Shown here piece after piece: positions 1 to 8,305 of a DNA stretch of 64,000 nucleotides. Position 1 is the stretch's first letter. Every line of letters begins with the position of its first letter. The stretch spans positions 308,748-372,747 of the forward strand of contig NZ_WUUT01000003.1 of the NCBI RefSeq assembly GCF_009831575.1, read 5' to 3'. Under the pieces are notes generated by a model that saw only the letters and a list, made by a program, of their open reading frames with translations, was not told the DNA's origin and made no database searches. The DNA is from Halovenus carboxidivorans. GTDB taxonomy: Archaea; Halobacteriota; Halobacteria; Halobacteriales; Haloarculaceae. The translations under genes were made by a program, and so were the position numbers.

Positions 1-94
1 GCCCCCACGAATAGTACCACCGGAGATCGTGCCATGAACTCACAACACACGGCCGTCTGTCGTAGGGGAACAGACGCAGCGAGGGGGGACCAGC

Positions 95-1759
95 ATGCGC
101 GGTGACCGACTCGACGCCTACCACTTCTACGAGCACTCCTACGAGAGCTACGACGCCCTCCGGGACGATTTCGAGTGGGAGGTCCCGGAGCAGTTCAACA
201 TGGCGTGGTACGTCTGTGACCGCTGGGCCGACGACAAGGGCCGCGTCGCCGTCTTCGGCGAACACGAGTCGGGAGCGCGTGAGACCTACACCTTCTGGCA
301 GCTCCAGAACGCCACCAACCGCCTCGCCAACTACCTCAGCGACCACGGCGTCGAGGCGGGCGACCGGGTGGGCGTCAACCTGCCACAGCGTGTCGAGACC
401 GTCATCGCCCACGTCGCCTGCTGGAAACTCGGAGCCGTCTCGGTTCCGCTGTCGACGCTGTTCGGGCCCGACGCCATCGAGTACCGACTCGAGGACTCCG
501 ACGCCGTCGCCGGCATCGTCGACGAATCCAACGTCGAGGACTTCCGGGAGGGGACCGAGGAGCTTTCGCTGAACACGACGCTGACCGTCGGTGATGTCGC
601 GACGCGGGACGGTGAGGCGGATCTCTGGGCGGCACTCGAGGGCTACTCTCGGGAGTTCGAGATGGCCGAGACCGACAGCGAGGACGACGCGATCATCATC
701 TACACCTCGGGGACGACCGGCGACCCCAAGGGGGTCCGTCACGCCCATCGGATGTTGCTCGGTCACCTGCCGCTTTTCATCACGACCTTCGGTAACATGG
801 AGATGCACGACGACGACGTGTTCTGGACGCCGGCGGAGTGGGCGTGGGTCGCCTCGCTGTTCGACGTGCTCTTTCCCGGCCTGTACTACGGCAAACCGGT
901 CGTCGCCTACAACGGCGGCCAGTTCGACCCCGAGACGGCCTTTCGGATCATCGAGGAGTACGGCGTCTCGAACTTCTTCGGTCCGCCGACCGCGCTGCGG
1001 ATGATGATGCGGGCCGACCCCGACTACCGCCTCGACACGATCCGCACCATCTCCGGCGGCGGCGAGTCGCTGGGCCAGGATATCGTCGAGTGGGCCGAGG
1101 AGACCTTCGACGGCGCGGTGGTCCACGAAGGCTACGGGCAGACCGAAGCCAACATGCTCGTCGGCGACTGTACGGCGCTTCTGGAGTTCCGCGAAGGGAC
1201 GATGGGTCGGGCCGGCCCCGGCCACGAGATCGCGATTGTCGATCCGGACACCGCCGAGGCGACTGTCGAACCGGGCGAGGTCGGCGAGATTGCGGTCCGG
1301 TACGAGGGGAATCCGGTCTGTTTCAAGGAGTACTGGAACAAGCCGGAGCGAACCAGCCGGAAGGTTCAGAACGGCTGGCTGCTCACCGAGGACCTCGGCC
1401 GGATGGACGAGGACGGCTACGTCGCCTTCGAGAGCCGGAAAGACGACGTGATCATCAGTGCTGGCTACCGGATCGGCCCCGTCGAAATCGAGGAGTCGAT
1501 GGCCGATCACGACGCCGTCGCCGACGTTGCCGTGATCGGCGTCCCGGACGACGAACGCGGCGAGGTGCCGAAGGCCTTTGTCGTCTCGAACGCGTCCGAT
1601 CCGGACGACAGCCTCCGAAAGTCGCTACGCCAGCACGTCCGGGACCGACTCGCGCAGTACGAGTACCCCCGCGAAATCGAGTTCGTCGACGAACTGCCGA
1701 AAACGTCGACCGGCAAAGTCCGCCGGGCCTCGCTGCGGGAACGGGAGGGATTGCAGTAA
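95..1759 (+). CDS. AMP-forming acyl-CoA synthetase
   Basis: Predicted cytoplasmic ligase that activates a fatty or other carboxylic acid to acyl-AMP and then acyl-CoA. The 554 residues match full-length ANL-superfamily synthetases. The AMP-binding loop YTSGTTGDPKG lies near residues 202-212, the ISAGYRIGP hinge motif near 455-463, and the catalytic C-terminal lysine in TSTGK is Lys541. The resemblance is to medium-chain/acetyl-type enzymes; the substrate cannot be read from sequence. The ATG follows a G-rich stretch that could act as a ribosome binding site. The last 88 nt are repeated, diverged, at 4125-4212. Confidence 0.9.
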   Translation: MRGDRLDAYHFYEHSYESYDALRDDFEWEVPEQFNMAWYVCDRWADDKGRVAVFGEHESGARETYTFWQLQNATNRLANYLSDHGVEAGDRVGVNLPQRVETVIAHVACWKLGAVSVPLSTLFGPDAIEYRLEDSDAVAGIVDESNVEDFREGTEELSLNTTLTVGDVATRDGEADLWAALEGYSREFEMAETDSEDDAIIIYTSGTTGDPKGVRHAHRMLLGHLPLFITTFGNMEMHDDDVFWTPAEWAWVASLFDVLFPGLYYGKPVVAYNGGQFDPETAFRIIEEYGVSNFFGPPTALRMMMRADPDYRLDTIRTISGGGESLGQDIVEWAEETFDGAVVHEGYGQTEANMLVGDCTALLEFREGTMGRAGPGHEIAIVDPDTAEATVEPGEVGEIAVRYEGNPVCFKEYWNKPERTSRKVQNGWLLTEDLGRMDEDGYVAFESRKDDVIISAGYRIGPVEIEESMADHDAVADVAVIGVPDDERGEVPKAFVVSNASDPDDSLRKSLRQHVRDRLAQYEYPREIEFVDELPKTSTGKVRRASLREREGLQ

Positions 1760-1791
1760 GCGGAGTCGAACGCCCGCCCGTTGCTCTGCGT

Positions 1792-2451
1792 TCAGTCCGA
1801 CTCCGTCACGAAAATCTGCGGCCCCAGTTTCGCCCGGACGGCCCGGAGATGTTCCGACAGCGTGGCCTGTGAGATATCGAGTTCCGCGGCGAGAGCCGCC
1901 GCGGACGCCCCGTCGCAGTCGTAGTAGCCGCGCTCGACTGCGAGCCGAGCGACCTCCTGCTGTCGCGCAGTGAGTACGTCGAGGTCGATGAGTACGGGCT
2001 GTGAACTCCCCGCGATGTCGTCCGAACTCAGCGCCTCGACAGAGGCCGACAGCCCCACCGCCTCGAACTGCTGGACGCACTCCTGTACCGCCTCGGTGCC
2101 GGGAGCCGCGACCAGCAACTGAAGCCACTTCTCGTCCCAGGTGAGCGCGTACGGCCGGACCGGGAGGTGCTCGAACCCCTCCGCCAGACAGCGGCTCCCG
2201 TCACACAACCGACCGATCGGGTCTGCATCTGTCTCCGACGGCAACCGGCAGACGACGAACTGCTCCCCCGCGGCAACCGCCTCGACTGTCGGGTCGTCTG
2301 ACACCGCCGTTTCACTCTCTTCGATGACTACCTGTGGCGGTGTCTCTCCGCCCGCGGGGACGAACGTCTGAACACTGTACTCCGTAACGACATCGCGGAG
2401 GGGACACTCGCGGCGCGGCGAAACCGAGAGCTGTGCGTGGGTTCCTGTCAT
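1792..2451 (-). CDS. HTH-10 (bacterio-opsin activator-like) transcriptional regulator
   Basis: A 219-residue regulator. The C-terminal ~60 residues carry the haloarchaeal HTH-10 signature: LTARQQEVARLAVERGYYD, then a helix-turn-helix with SQATLSEHLRAV. The N-terminal ~150 residues resemble the ligand-sensing region of Bat-type regulators but show no recognised cofactor site. It is convergent with the acyl-CoA synthetase (32 nt gap) and divergent from the secreted protein at 2643. A perfect inverted repeat 15 nt upstream of the ATG could be its own operator. Target genes are unknown; the two neighbours are obvious candidates. Confidence 0.85.
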   Translation of the reverse strand: MTGTHAQLSVSPRRECPLRDVVTEYSVQTFVPAGGETPPQVVIEESETAVSDDPTVEAVAAGEQFVVCRLPSETDADPIGRLCDGSRCLAEGFEHLPVRPYALTWDEKWLQLLVAAPGTEAVQECVQQFEAVGLSASVEALSSDDIAGSSQPVLIDLDVLTARQQEVARLAVERGYYDCDGASAAALAAELDISQATLSEHLRAVRAKLGPQIFVTESD

Positions 2452-2465
2452 AGTTGGAGGGCTAC

Positions 2466-2481
2466 CATTCCGGTTGGAATG
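2466..2481. promoter_or_regulatory. Inverted repeat upstream of HTH-10 gene (putative operator)
   Basis: CATTCC-GGTT-GGAATG, perfect 6-bp arms with a 4-nt spacer, 15 nt before the regulator's start codon and in the divergent intergenic region shared with the gene at 2643. Operator or autoregulatory function is inferred from position only. Confidence 0.4.
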
Positions 2482-2642
2482 TTACCGAGAGTCGCCCCGG
2501 TCGGAGAATAAGCCTTCTGGCCGCGCTACCTCCAAATTGGCGGGTATGAGCGCTTATACTCCATCGCTGAGACGGGCGCGGAAAAACCGTAAAATTACTA
2601 GACAGAGACACTATGCCCGGTGCGTCGAATCAATATATTGTA

Positions 2643-4067
2643 ATGTATGGGGAGGAAACATACCCACTGACACGGCGAACAGTACTGCAGACGACCGGCG
2701 CGGCCGCCGTCGGTGTGGTCGGCTTCTCGGGACTCGCCGCGGCGTCCGACTGGACCGTGGCCGACACCCCGACCGGTGACACCCTCCACGATGTCACGTA
2801 CACGTCGGCGGGAGCGTACGCCGTCGGCGGCAGCGGCATCGGCATCGAGCGGACGGCGAACGGCTGGGTAACCGCGTTCAGTGGCGGGCCGACCGGCAAC
2901 GGAAACAACCTCTATGGAAGTGATGTCACCGACGACGGCGACGTACTCTGGTTCGTCGGCGCGTCGGGCGCTATCGGTGCCTACGATGTCTCGACCGGAA
3001 CTGTCCGGGATTACTCGGCCCCGAACGACGTGACGAACAACTTCAACGATGTCGCCGTGACCGGGCCGGCCGGTGACGCGAACGTGTACGTCGCCGGCGA
3101 CTCCGGCAAGGTCTACTACAGTTTCGACAACGGCGAGACCTTCGACTCCGTCACCCCCGGAAGCGGGTCGAGCATCAACGCAATCGATTTCTACGACACC
3201 CGCTCCGGCCACCTCGTCGACGGCAACCAGAGCGCCTTCGCGACCGACGACGGCACCACCTGGGCCAAGATCGGAGTCGAGGACGCCGACGGGAACCTCT
3301 ACGGTGTCGACAGCGACGCCGCCGACGACGTCTCGGTCGCGACCGGCGTCGGGACTGTCTCCCGGTACGACGGTGCGGGCTGGACGCCGGAGCCTGTCGG
3401 AAACCTCGAACTCCGGGACGTCGAGATCGACGGCACGGCCGGACTGACCGGCGGAGACTCCGGGCGGGTGTTCGAGCGCGACGCCGACGGCTGGACGGAG
3501 TTGAGTACACCTGTCGAGGAGAATCTGAAGGCAGTCGTCCGGGGCGACCCCGACATCGCTGTCGGCGCGGCCGGTACCGTCATCGAGCGGACCGGCGGCG
3601 CTGGCGGCGGTGAGGACGACGGGGGCGGCGGCAATACCGGCACGGTCGACCGGCTGAGCCGCACTTCCACCCAGACCGCCGAATCGACGAGTCTCACCTT
3701 CGAGGTGGCGAACGACACCGACGGGACGGTGGTGGTCGACGGCTTCGCCGTCGAGACCGACGTTTCCGTCGATGCGCTCAGCCGAGAGAGTCCGGAGGTG
3801 CAGTTGGCGGCCGATACCGACGGCGAGGCCGCGAGCGGGGAGGGGTTCCCGGTCGACGGCCAGACCCGCCCCCTCGACTCCGCCGCGTCGTACGACCCGG
3901 GGACCAGCGGCAGCGCGGATTTCGGCGCGTACGACAGCGGCAACGTCAAACTGACCGTCGAGCCCGCCGACACCCGACCCGAGTCGGACTACCTCACCGT
4001 GACCCTCCGGTTCGCGGACGAAACCGCCCAGCGGTTCCACTTCGCCGTAACCAACGTCAACTCGTGA
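2643..4067 (+). CDS. Tat-exported beta-propeller-like protein
   Basis: Predicted extracellular protein of 474 residues. The chosen ATG (2643) gives a compact N-terminus with a twin-arginine motif (LTRRTVLQ) and an Ala/Gly-rich hydrophobic segment ending near AAA; the upstream in-frame ATG at 2613 would leave too little room after the TATA-like AT-rich patch near 2586-2596. Residues ~40-310 contain repeated blade-like units (YAVGGSG, VYVAGDSGKVYYS, GDSGRVF) typical of YCF48/sialidase-type propellers. A Gly-rich linker (~320-335) leads to a ~140-residue C-terminal beta-rich domain. No anchor is visible. Function unknown. Its neighbours are a regulator and an acyl-CoA synthetase fragment. Confidence 0.8.
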   Translation: MYGEETYPLTRRTVLQTTGAAAVGVVGFSGLAAASDWTVADTPTGDTLHDVTYTSAGAYAVGGSGIGIERTANGWVTAFSGGPTGNGNNLYGSDVTDDGDVLWFVGASGAIGAYDVSTGTVRDYSAPNDVTNNFNDVAVTGPAGDANVYVAGDSGKVYYSFDNGETFDSVTPGSGSSINAIDFYDTRSGHLVDGNQSAFATDDGTTWAKIGVEDADGNLYGVDSDAADDVSVATGVGTVSRYDGAGWTPEPVGNLELRDVEIDGTAGLTGGDSGRVFERDADGWTELSTPVEENLKAVVRGDPDIAVGAAGTVIERTGGAGGGEDDGGGGNTGTVDRLSRTSTQTAESTSLTFEVANDTDGTVVVDGFAVETDVSVDALSRESPEVQLAADTDGEAASGEGFPVDGQTRPLDSAASYDPGTSGSADFGAYDSGNVKLTVEPADTRPESDYLTVTLRFADETAQRFHFAVTNVNS

Positions 4068-4122
4068 TCGACGGTCAGTGGGTCCGCCCGCTGAACGGTC
4101 CGCGTAAATCTACGTTGGTTCC

Positions 4123-4212
4123 GTCGAAATCGAGTTCGTCGACGAACTGCCGAAGACGCCGACCGGGGCGGTCCGGCGAGCGTCCCTGCGAGAGCGGGAA
4201 GAATCGCAGTAG
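4123..4212 (+). pseudogene. 3'-terminal fragment of an acyl-CoA synthetase gene
   Basis: The frame reads VEIEFVDELPKTPTGAVRRA and onward to a TAG stop at 4210-4212. It aligns without gaps to the last 28 codons of the acyl-CoA synthetase at 95-1759 (24 of 28 residues identical; about 72 of 88 nt by eye). An in-frame TAA at 4105-4107 rules out a longer product here. The catalytic lysine (Lys541 in the intact gene) is replaced by alanine. Most base differences are silent, so the fragment looks like the tail of a long-diverged functional paralogue rather than a recent copy. It abuts the stop codon of the next gene. Confidence 0.8.
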
Positions 4213-4554
4213 TTACCAGTCGAGGCGGCCCTCGGAGACCCGACTGTAGAGAACCGATACGACGACGGCACCGACCAGCGCTCCGCCGACGCCACGGACC
4301 ACCCCGCTGAACCCGACCAGCTGGCAGCCGACCAACGCGACGAACGCGTTCGCGATCCGGAGCCACTCGCTGCCGTCCGTCGCGAGATACACCGTCCCGG
4401 AGAGGGTTACTCCGATGCCCAGGCCGACGATGATGAAGTGGACCCCGAGCGAATCTGCGACGACGAGTCCGGTTATCACGAGCGCCAGACCAGCCAGTAC
4501 GACCCTCGAAACAGACCCGTCACTCCCGACCACGTTTCGATGATCTGTGTGCAT
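4213..4554 (-). CDS. Small integral membrane protein, unknown function
   Basis: A 113-residue hydrophobic protein with about four predicted membrane segments (for example VVLAGLALVITGLVVA and FIIVGLGIGVTLSGTVYLA), a charged N-terminus and a short hydrophilic tail. No enzymatic motif is visible and I do not recognise a named family. Its stop codon is immediately adjacent to that of the acyl-CoA synthetase fragment on the other strand. Confidence 0.65.
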   Translation of the reverse strand: MHTDHRNVVGSDGSVSRVVLAGLALVITGLVVADSLGVHFIIVGLGIGVTLSGTVYLATDGSEWLRIANAFVALVGCQLVGFSGVVRGVGGALVGAVVVSVLYSRVSEGRLDW

Positions 4555-4640
4555 ACTTCCGTGACCGGGACGAGCACGGAAAAAACGCCGGTGACTGTTT
4601 CCGTCCGTGAGAGCCGGCTGGGGGACCGCTTGAACCTCTG

Positions 4641-5993
4641 TCAGTCGACCAGCGGCGTCCCGTCCGCCCGCGGCCCGAGTTCCGGTCCGAACGGCGGGTC
4701 GTCGGGATCGATCCGGCGGCGCTGGCGGTAGTCGGTCGACCGCTCGACGGGGATGCGCCCGATTGCGCTGATCATCTCGACGTACTCCTCGAAGGAGCGC
4801 CGTTCGCCGAAGGAGCCACCAGCGCGTTTGGTGATCTCCTCGGAGAGAATCGTCCCCATGAAGTCGTCAGCGCCACAGGAGAGCATCTTCAGCCCCTGCT
4901 CGTCGCCGTATTTCACCCACGAGGACTGGACGTGGTCGACGTTGTCGAGATAGAGCCGCGAGACGGCGATCATCAGTTCGTCCTCGTCGGTCGTCGCGCC
5001 GCCGTCGATCATCCCCCGCTCGTGCAGAGGCGTGTTCGCGTGGACGAACGACAGCGGGACGAACTCGGTGATCGCGCCGGTCTCGTCCTGTAACTGGCGA
5101 ATCTTATCGAGGTGTCTGACGCGGTGGGCCTCGTTCTCGACGTGGCCGTACATGATCGTCGCGGTCGTGTCCAGACCGACGGCGGCGGCGGCCTCCATCG
5201 CCTCCATCCACTCGCCGCTGTCGATTTTCCCCGGACAGATCACGTCCCGGACCTCGTCGACGAGAATCTCCGCGGCCGTGCCGGGAACGCTGTCGAGGCC
5301 GGCCTCCCCTAGCCGTTCGTAGACCTCCTCGTACCCCCAGTCAGCGCCGCGCTGGGCGTGGTACGCCTCCTCGGGGGTCATCGAGTGGATGTGGACGCCG
5401 TCGACGCTCATCGCCTCGATCTGCTCGCAATACGTCCCAGGATCCGTCTCGTATCGCTCCGGGGACTTGTAGTTCAGGTCGCCGCGCTCGCTGGCTTCGA
5501 GCATCTCGCGGTGTTCCTCGTCCAGCGCGAACGCGGGGTGAAGCCCGCTCACCGACGTGACCTCGTAGATGCCGGTGTCGAGCGCCTGTTCGACGATTTC
5601 GCGGGACTCCTCGGGGGTCTTGGTGAAACCAGCGTGGTCGGTGTCGTTCTCCGCGAGAAACTGATCGGAGCGGTCCTTGAAGTTACAGAACAGACAACCG
5701 GTGTTACAGGCCGTCGTGACGTTGTTGTTGAGATTGGCGACGAAGGTGACCTCCTCGCCGACGACCTCGGCGCGGCGGCGGTCGGCGGCTTCGAGGACGA
5801 GTTCCTTCCGCCTGGGATCGATTCCCGGGCTGTCGGTCCCGGTCGTCAGGAGTTCGATCCCGTCGTCGACCGATAACCGCTTCCCGTCCCGTGCCTTCGC
5901 CAGTGCGTTCTCGAAGGACTGGTCGGTCTCCGGCCGGTGATCGAACTCGAAGCGATCACGCGGCACGTTGCTCGGGCGGGAAGCGTCTGCCAT
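4641..5993 (-). CDS. cofH: FO synthase subunit 2 (CofH), F420 biosynthesis
   Basis: Radical-SAM enzyme that works with CofG to build 7,8-didemethyl-8-hydroxy-5-deazariboflavin, the chromophore of coenzyme F420, from tyrosine and the riboflavin precursor 5-amino-6-ribitylaminouracil. The 450-residue product carries the CxxxCxxC iron-sulfur motif (CNTGCLFC) about 90 residues in and downstream motifs such as MTPEEAYHAQRG typical of CofH rather than CofG. The ATG at 5993 (MADASRP) is preferred over upstream in-frame starts because the extra N-terminus is basic and non-conserved in appearance. No cofG is visible in this window. Confidence 0.9.
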   Translation of the reverse strand: MADASRPSNVPRDRFEFDHRPETDQSFENALAKARDGKRLSVDDGIELLTTGTDSPGIDPRRKELVLEAADRRRAEVVGEEVTFVANLNNNVTTACNTGCLFCNFKDRSDQFLAENDTDHAGFTKTPEESREIVEQALDTGIYEVTSVSGLHPAFALDEEHREMLEASERGDLNYKSPERYETDPGTYCEQIEAMSVDGVHIHSMTPEEAYHAQRGADWGYEEVYERLGEAGLDSVPGTAAEILVDEVRDVICPGKIDSGEWMEAMEAAAAVGLDTTATIMYGHVENEAHRVRHLDKIRQLQDETGAITEFVPLSFVHANTPLHERGMIDGGATTDEDELMIAVSRLYLDNVDHVQSSWVKYGDEQGLKMLSCGADDFMGTILSEEITKRAGGSFGERRSFEEYVEMISAIGRIPVERSTDYRQRRRIDPDDPPFGPELGPRADGTPLVD

Positions 5994-6070
5994 TGTCTCT
6001 AAGGGGACTCCGTAGCGATAAAAACGGCGTGGTCCGGGTCGGTGTTGCCGCACTCGGTGACGGCCGATTT

Positions 6071-7252
6071 CTACGTTTCGCCCTCTTCCAGCGCGAGTTC
6101 CGGACTGGTCCAGATGACGAACTGGTCGTCGTCCTCGCGGTCGATGACGCCGTTGATGTGGTCTTCTTCGACCGGCGGGTCGTTGACCTCGCTTTCGGTG
6201 ATCGGCGAGACCTGCCGCACGTCGTCGACGACCCAGCCGATGTGTCCCTGGTCCTCGAACGCCTCGGAGTCGAAGACCACGATCAGTTCGTCCGCCTCGG
6301 TGTTGTCCTTGCCCAGCGTGACCTTCGGATTGAGAATCGTCGTGATCTGGCCGCGGAGGTCGACGACGCCCTGGACGTACTCCGGCGTGTTCGGCACCCG
6401 GGTGATCGTCTCCTCCTTGACAATCTCCTCGATGTACTCGATGTCGAGACAGTAGTGTTCGTCGTCGAGGCGGAACTCGAGTACGCGGGTCTCCTCTTCT
6501 GTCGTCTCGGTCTCGCCCTCGGCTGCCGGTGCGGTCGCGACGGCTTCGCCGTCGCCAACCTCCGGCCCGGCGGTCTCGACATCGCTTCCGGCCTCGCCCT
6601 CTTCGAGGGCCGCTTCGAGCGTGTCGGTGTCCGGGAGTGGTGCTGTCACGCCCTCGTCGTCGCTCGGTTCCGCTGACGATTCTGACTCCGTTCCCTCCGT
6701 GGGTTGGTCTGTGCTGGTCATTTCGGTCTCTGGCTCGTTGTCTGGTTTCTCGGCCGGTTCCGCTGTCTGTTCGTCCTCGCCGGAGACGGCCTCCGAGACG
6801 AGGTCGGCAACCTCTGCCTCCGCGTCGCTCTCGCTCGTCTGCTCGGCGGTCTCCTGCTCGTCGTCGACGGTTGGCTCCTCGTCAACGCCCGCGTTGTCGA
6901 GTTCTTCCTCTCCGGCCGTCTCCTCTGCGCCTGCTTCTCCGTCGCTTTCGGCCCCTTCAGCGTCTGCCTCCCCCTCGCTTTCGGCCTCCTCCGCGGCCGA
7001 TTCGACGAGATCCTCCATCGTCTGCATTTCCGGCTGTTCGTCGTCCGTCGTCTCCTCTCCGGCCTCGTCGGCGTTCCCCGGGGCTGTTTCTGAATCTGCG
7101 TCCGCGTCGGCAGTCTCCGTCGACTCTTCGGCCCCGGCGTCGGCCTCCGACGGCTCCCCGCCGTCTGTCGACTCGTCGCTGTCTCCGTCCCGACTCCCCT
7201 CTCGCATCTCTCGGATCCGCTTCGCGCGGTCCATGCGGTCGTTGTCAGTCAT
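6071..7252 (-). CDS. cheW: CheW chemotaxis adaptor with long acidic N-terminal extension
   Basis: Cytoplasmic adaptor expected to couple chemoreceptors to the CheA kinase. The CheW domain occupies residues ~255-393 (FRLDDEHYCLDIEYIEEIV, then VDLRGQITTILNPKV). The first ~250 residues are a low-complexity, strongly acidic Glu/Asp/Ala/Ser/Thr region, probably disordered, starting from a short basic patch (MDRAKRIREMREG). A typical CheW has only ~140-160 residues. The start codon overlaps the parA stop as ATGA (7249-7252), implying translational coupling. Confidence 0.9.
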   Translation of the reverse strand: MTDNDRMDRAKRIREMREGSRDGDSDESTDGGEPSEADAGAEESTETADADADSETAPGNADEAGEETTDDEQPEMQTMEDLVESAAEEAESEGEADAEGAESDGEAGAEETAGEEELDNAGVDEEPTVDDEQETAEQTSESDAEAEVADLVSEAVSGEDEQTAEPAEKPDNEPETEMTSTDQPTEGTESESSAEPSDDEGVTAPLPDTDTLEAALEEGEAGSDVETAGPEVGDGEAVATAPAAEGETETTEEETRVLEFRLDDEHYCLDIEYIEEIVKEETITRVPNTPEYVQGVVDLRGQITTILNPKVTLGKDNTEADELIVVFDSEAFEDQGHIGWVVDDVRQVSPITESEVNDPPVEEDHINGVIDREDDDQFVIWTSPELALEEGET

Positions 7253-8142
7253 GCTGTTACCTCCGTGTAGCCGAACTGCTCGTCGAACTCCGCCGCGATG
7301 TCGAGGAAGACCTCCTCCATATCGACGGACTGTTCGTAGGCGAAAATCGAGGTCCCAGCCGAAAACGCCCGCTGGAGGGCGACCCGTTTGCGCACCTCCC
7401 AGACGGGGTGGCCGGCGAAGACCTCGTTGAGCCAGTCGACCATCATCAGGTCCTCGTTGGTCTGTTCGACCCGGTTGGCGACGACGCCGACGGTGTTGAC
7501 CGTGATTCCGGCGAGATCCTCCAGCGCCGCGATCTGGTCGATCAACAGTTCGATGGCTCGCTCGGAGGTCGCCTCGGTCAGCGCCGGGACGACGACGTTC
7601 TGTGTCGCGAAGATGCTCGTCTCGGTCAGCCGACCGTAAAACGGCGGCGAGTCGACGATGATGTAGTCGTACGCGGTTTCGAGTTCGTCGAACGCCTCGT
7701 CCAGCGCCCCGAGCGCGTGCGGCGTGTTGATACCCTCCGGCTCGACGTTGATCGCCAGCGAAGACAACGCCTCGACGCCCGCTCGGTTGTCGCCCAGTTG
7801 GGCGATCAGGTGTGCAATCGTCAACTCCTGTTCGGCGTGCAAGAGATCCAGATTCGACGGGAGCACGTCCATCTCCTCGTGTTCGACGATCAGGTCGTTG
7901 ATGAGGTGGCGACTCTCGTGGTCGGTCAACACGTCGAACAGCGAGGGTGGCTCGCGGTCGTACGCCTCGACCAGTCCGAGTCCCTCGGTGGCGTTGCCCT
8001 GCGGGTCGACATCGACGAACAGCACGTCCCGACCGCGCTCGTTGAGCGCGCCGGCGATGTTGATCGCAATCGTCGTCTTGCCAGTCCCGCCTTTGGCGTT
8101 GGTCACACAGACCCGGGCCGCGCCAGTATCCTCGCCTGTCAT
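7249..8142 (-). CDS. parA: ParA/MinD-family partitioning ATPase
   Basis: A 297-residue deviant-Walker ATPase. The Walker A motif KGGTGKTT near residues 15-22 has the signature lysine of the ParA/MinD group, followed by FVDVDPQGN (Walker A') and YDYIIVDSPP (Walker B). No N-terminal DNA-binding domain is present, so it resembles chromosomal or cargo-positioning ParA proteins. It is the first gene of a two-gene unit with cheW and divergent from a FlaD/E-domain gene. That context suggests positioning of chemosensory or motility complexes rather than plasmid segregation, but this is inference. A TATA-like AT-rich element lies near 8175-8188. Confidence 0.88.
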   Translation of the reverse strand: MTGEDTGAARVCVTNAKGGTGKTTIAINIAGALNERGRDVLFVDVDPQGNATEGLGLVEAYDREPPSLFDVLTDHESRHLINDLIVEHEEMDVLPSNLDLLHAEQELTIAHLIAQLGDNRAGVEALSSLAINVEPEGINTPHALGALDEAFDELETAYDYIIVDSPPFYGRLTETSIFATQNVVVPALTEATSERAIELLIDQIAALEDLAGITVNTVGVVANRVEQTNEDLMMVDWLNEVFAGHPVWEVRKRVALQRAFSAGTSIFAYEQSVDMEEVFLDIAAEFDEQFGYTEVTA

Positions 8143-8271
8143 CTGCTCGTACTCGGTGGGATGTGGTCGGCGCTAATAAAAATACGTCTCCCATTATCAC
8201 GAAGGACAACACGAGGGCAGTCGGATATCGCTCCGTAGCGGTCGTCAGACGCCCGTCTAACGCGACGCCAA

Positions 8272-8303
8272 CATTTATGAGACAGTAGCGGAAACCTACT
8301 GTC
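8272..8303 (+). promoter_or_regulatory. TATA element and overlapping perfect inverted repeat before FlaD/E-like gene
   Basis: TATA-like CATTTATGA (~8271-8280) is followed by GACAGTAG (8281-8288), a 7-nt spacer and CTACTGTC (8296-8303), ending 2 nt before the ATG. The repeat spans the expected start of a leaderless transcript, a typical repressor position. Operator function is inferred. Confidence 0.5.
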
Positions 8304-8305
8304 AC

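Noticed and set aside
2598-4040. Long open frame of 480 codons antisense to the Tat-exported propeller gene
   Set aside because: A shadow of high-GC codon use; Gly/Arg/Val/Asp-biased with no domain. The plus-strand product has a Tat signal and propeller repeats.
7000-7250. Glu/Asp/Ala-rich segment considered as a tandem DNA repeat
   Set aside because: The codons are acidic and repetitive in composition but no fixed repeat unit is seen; it is part of the CheW frame.
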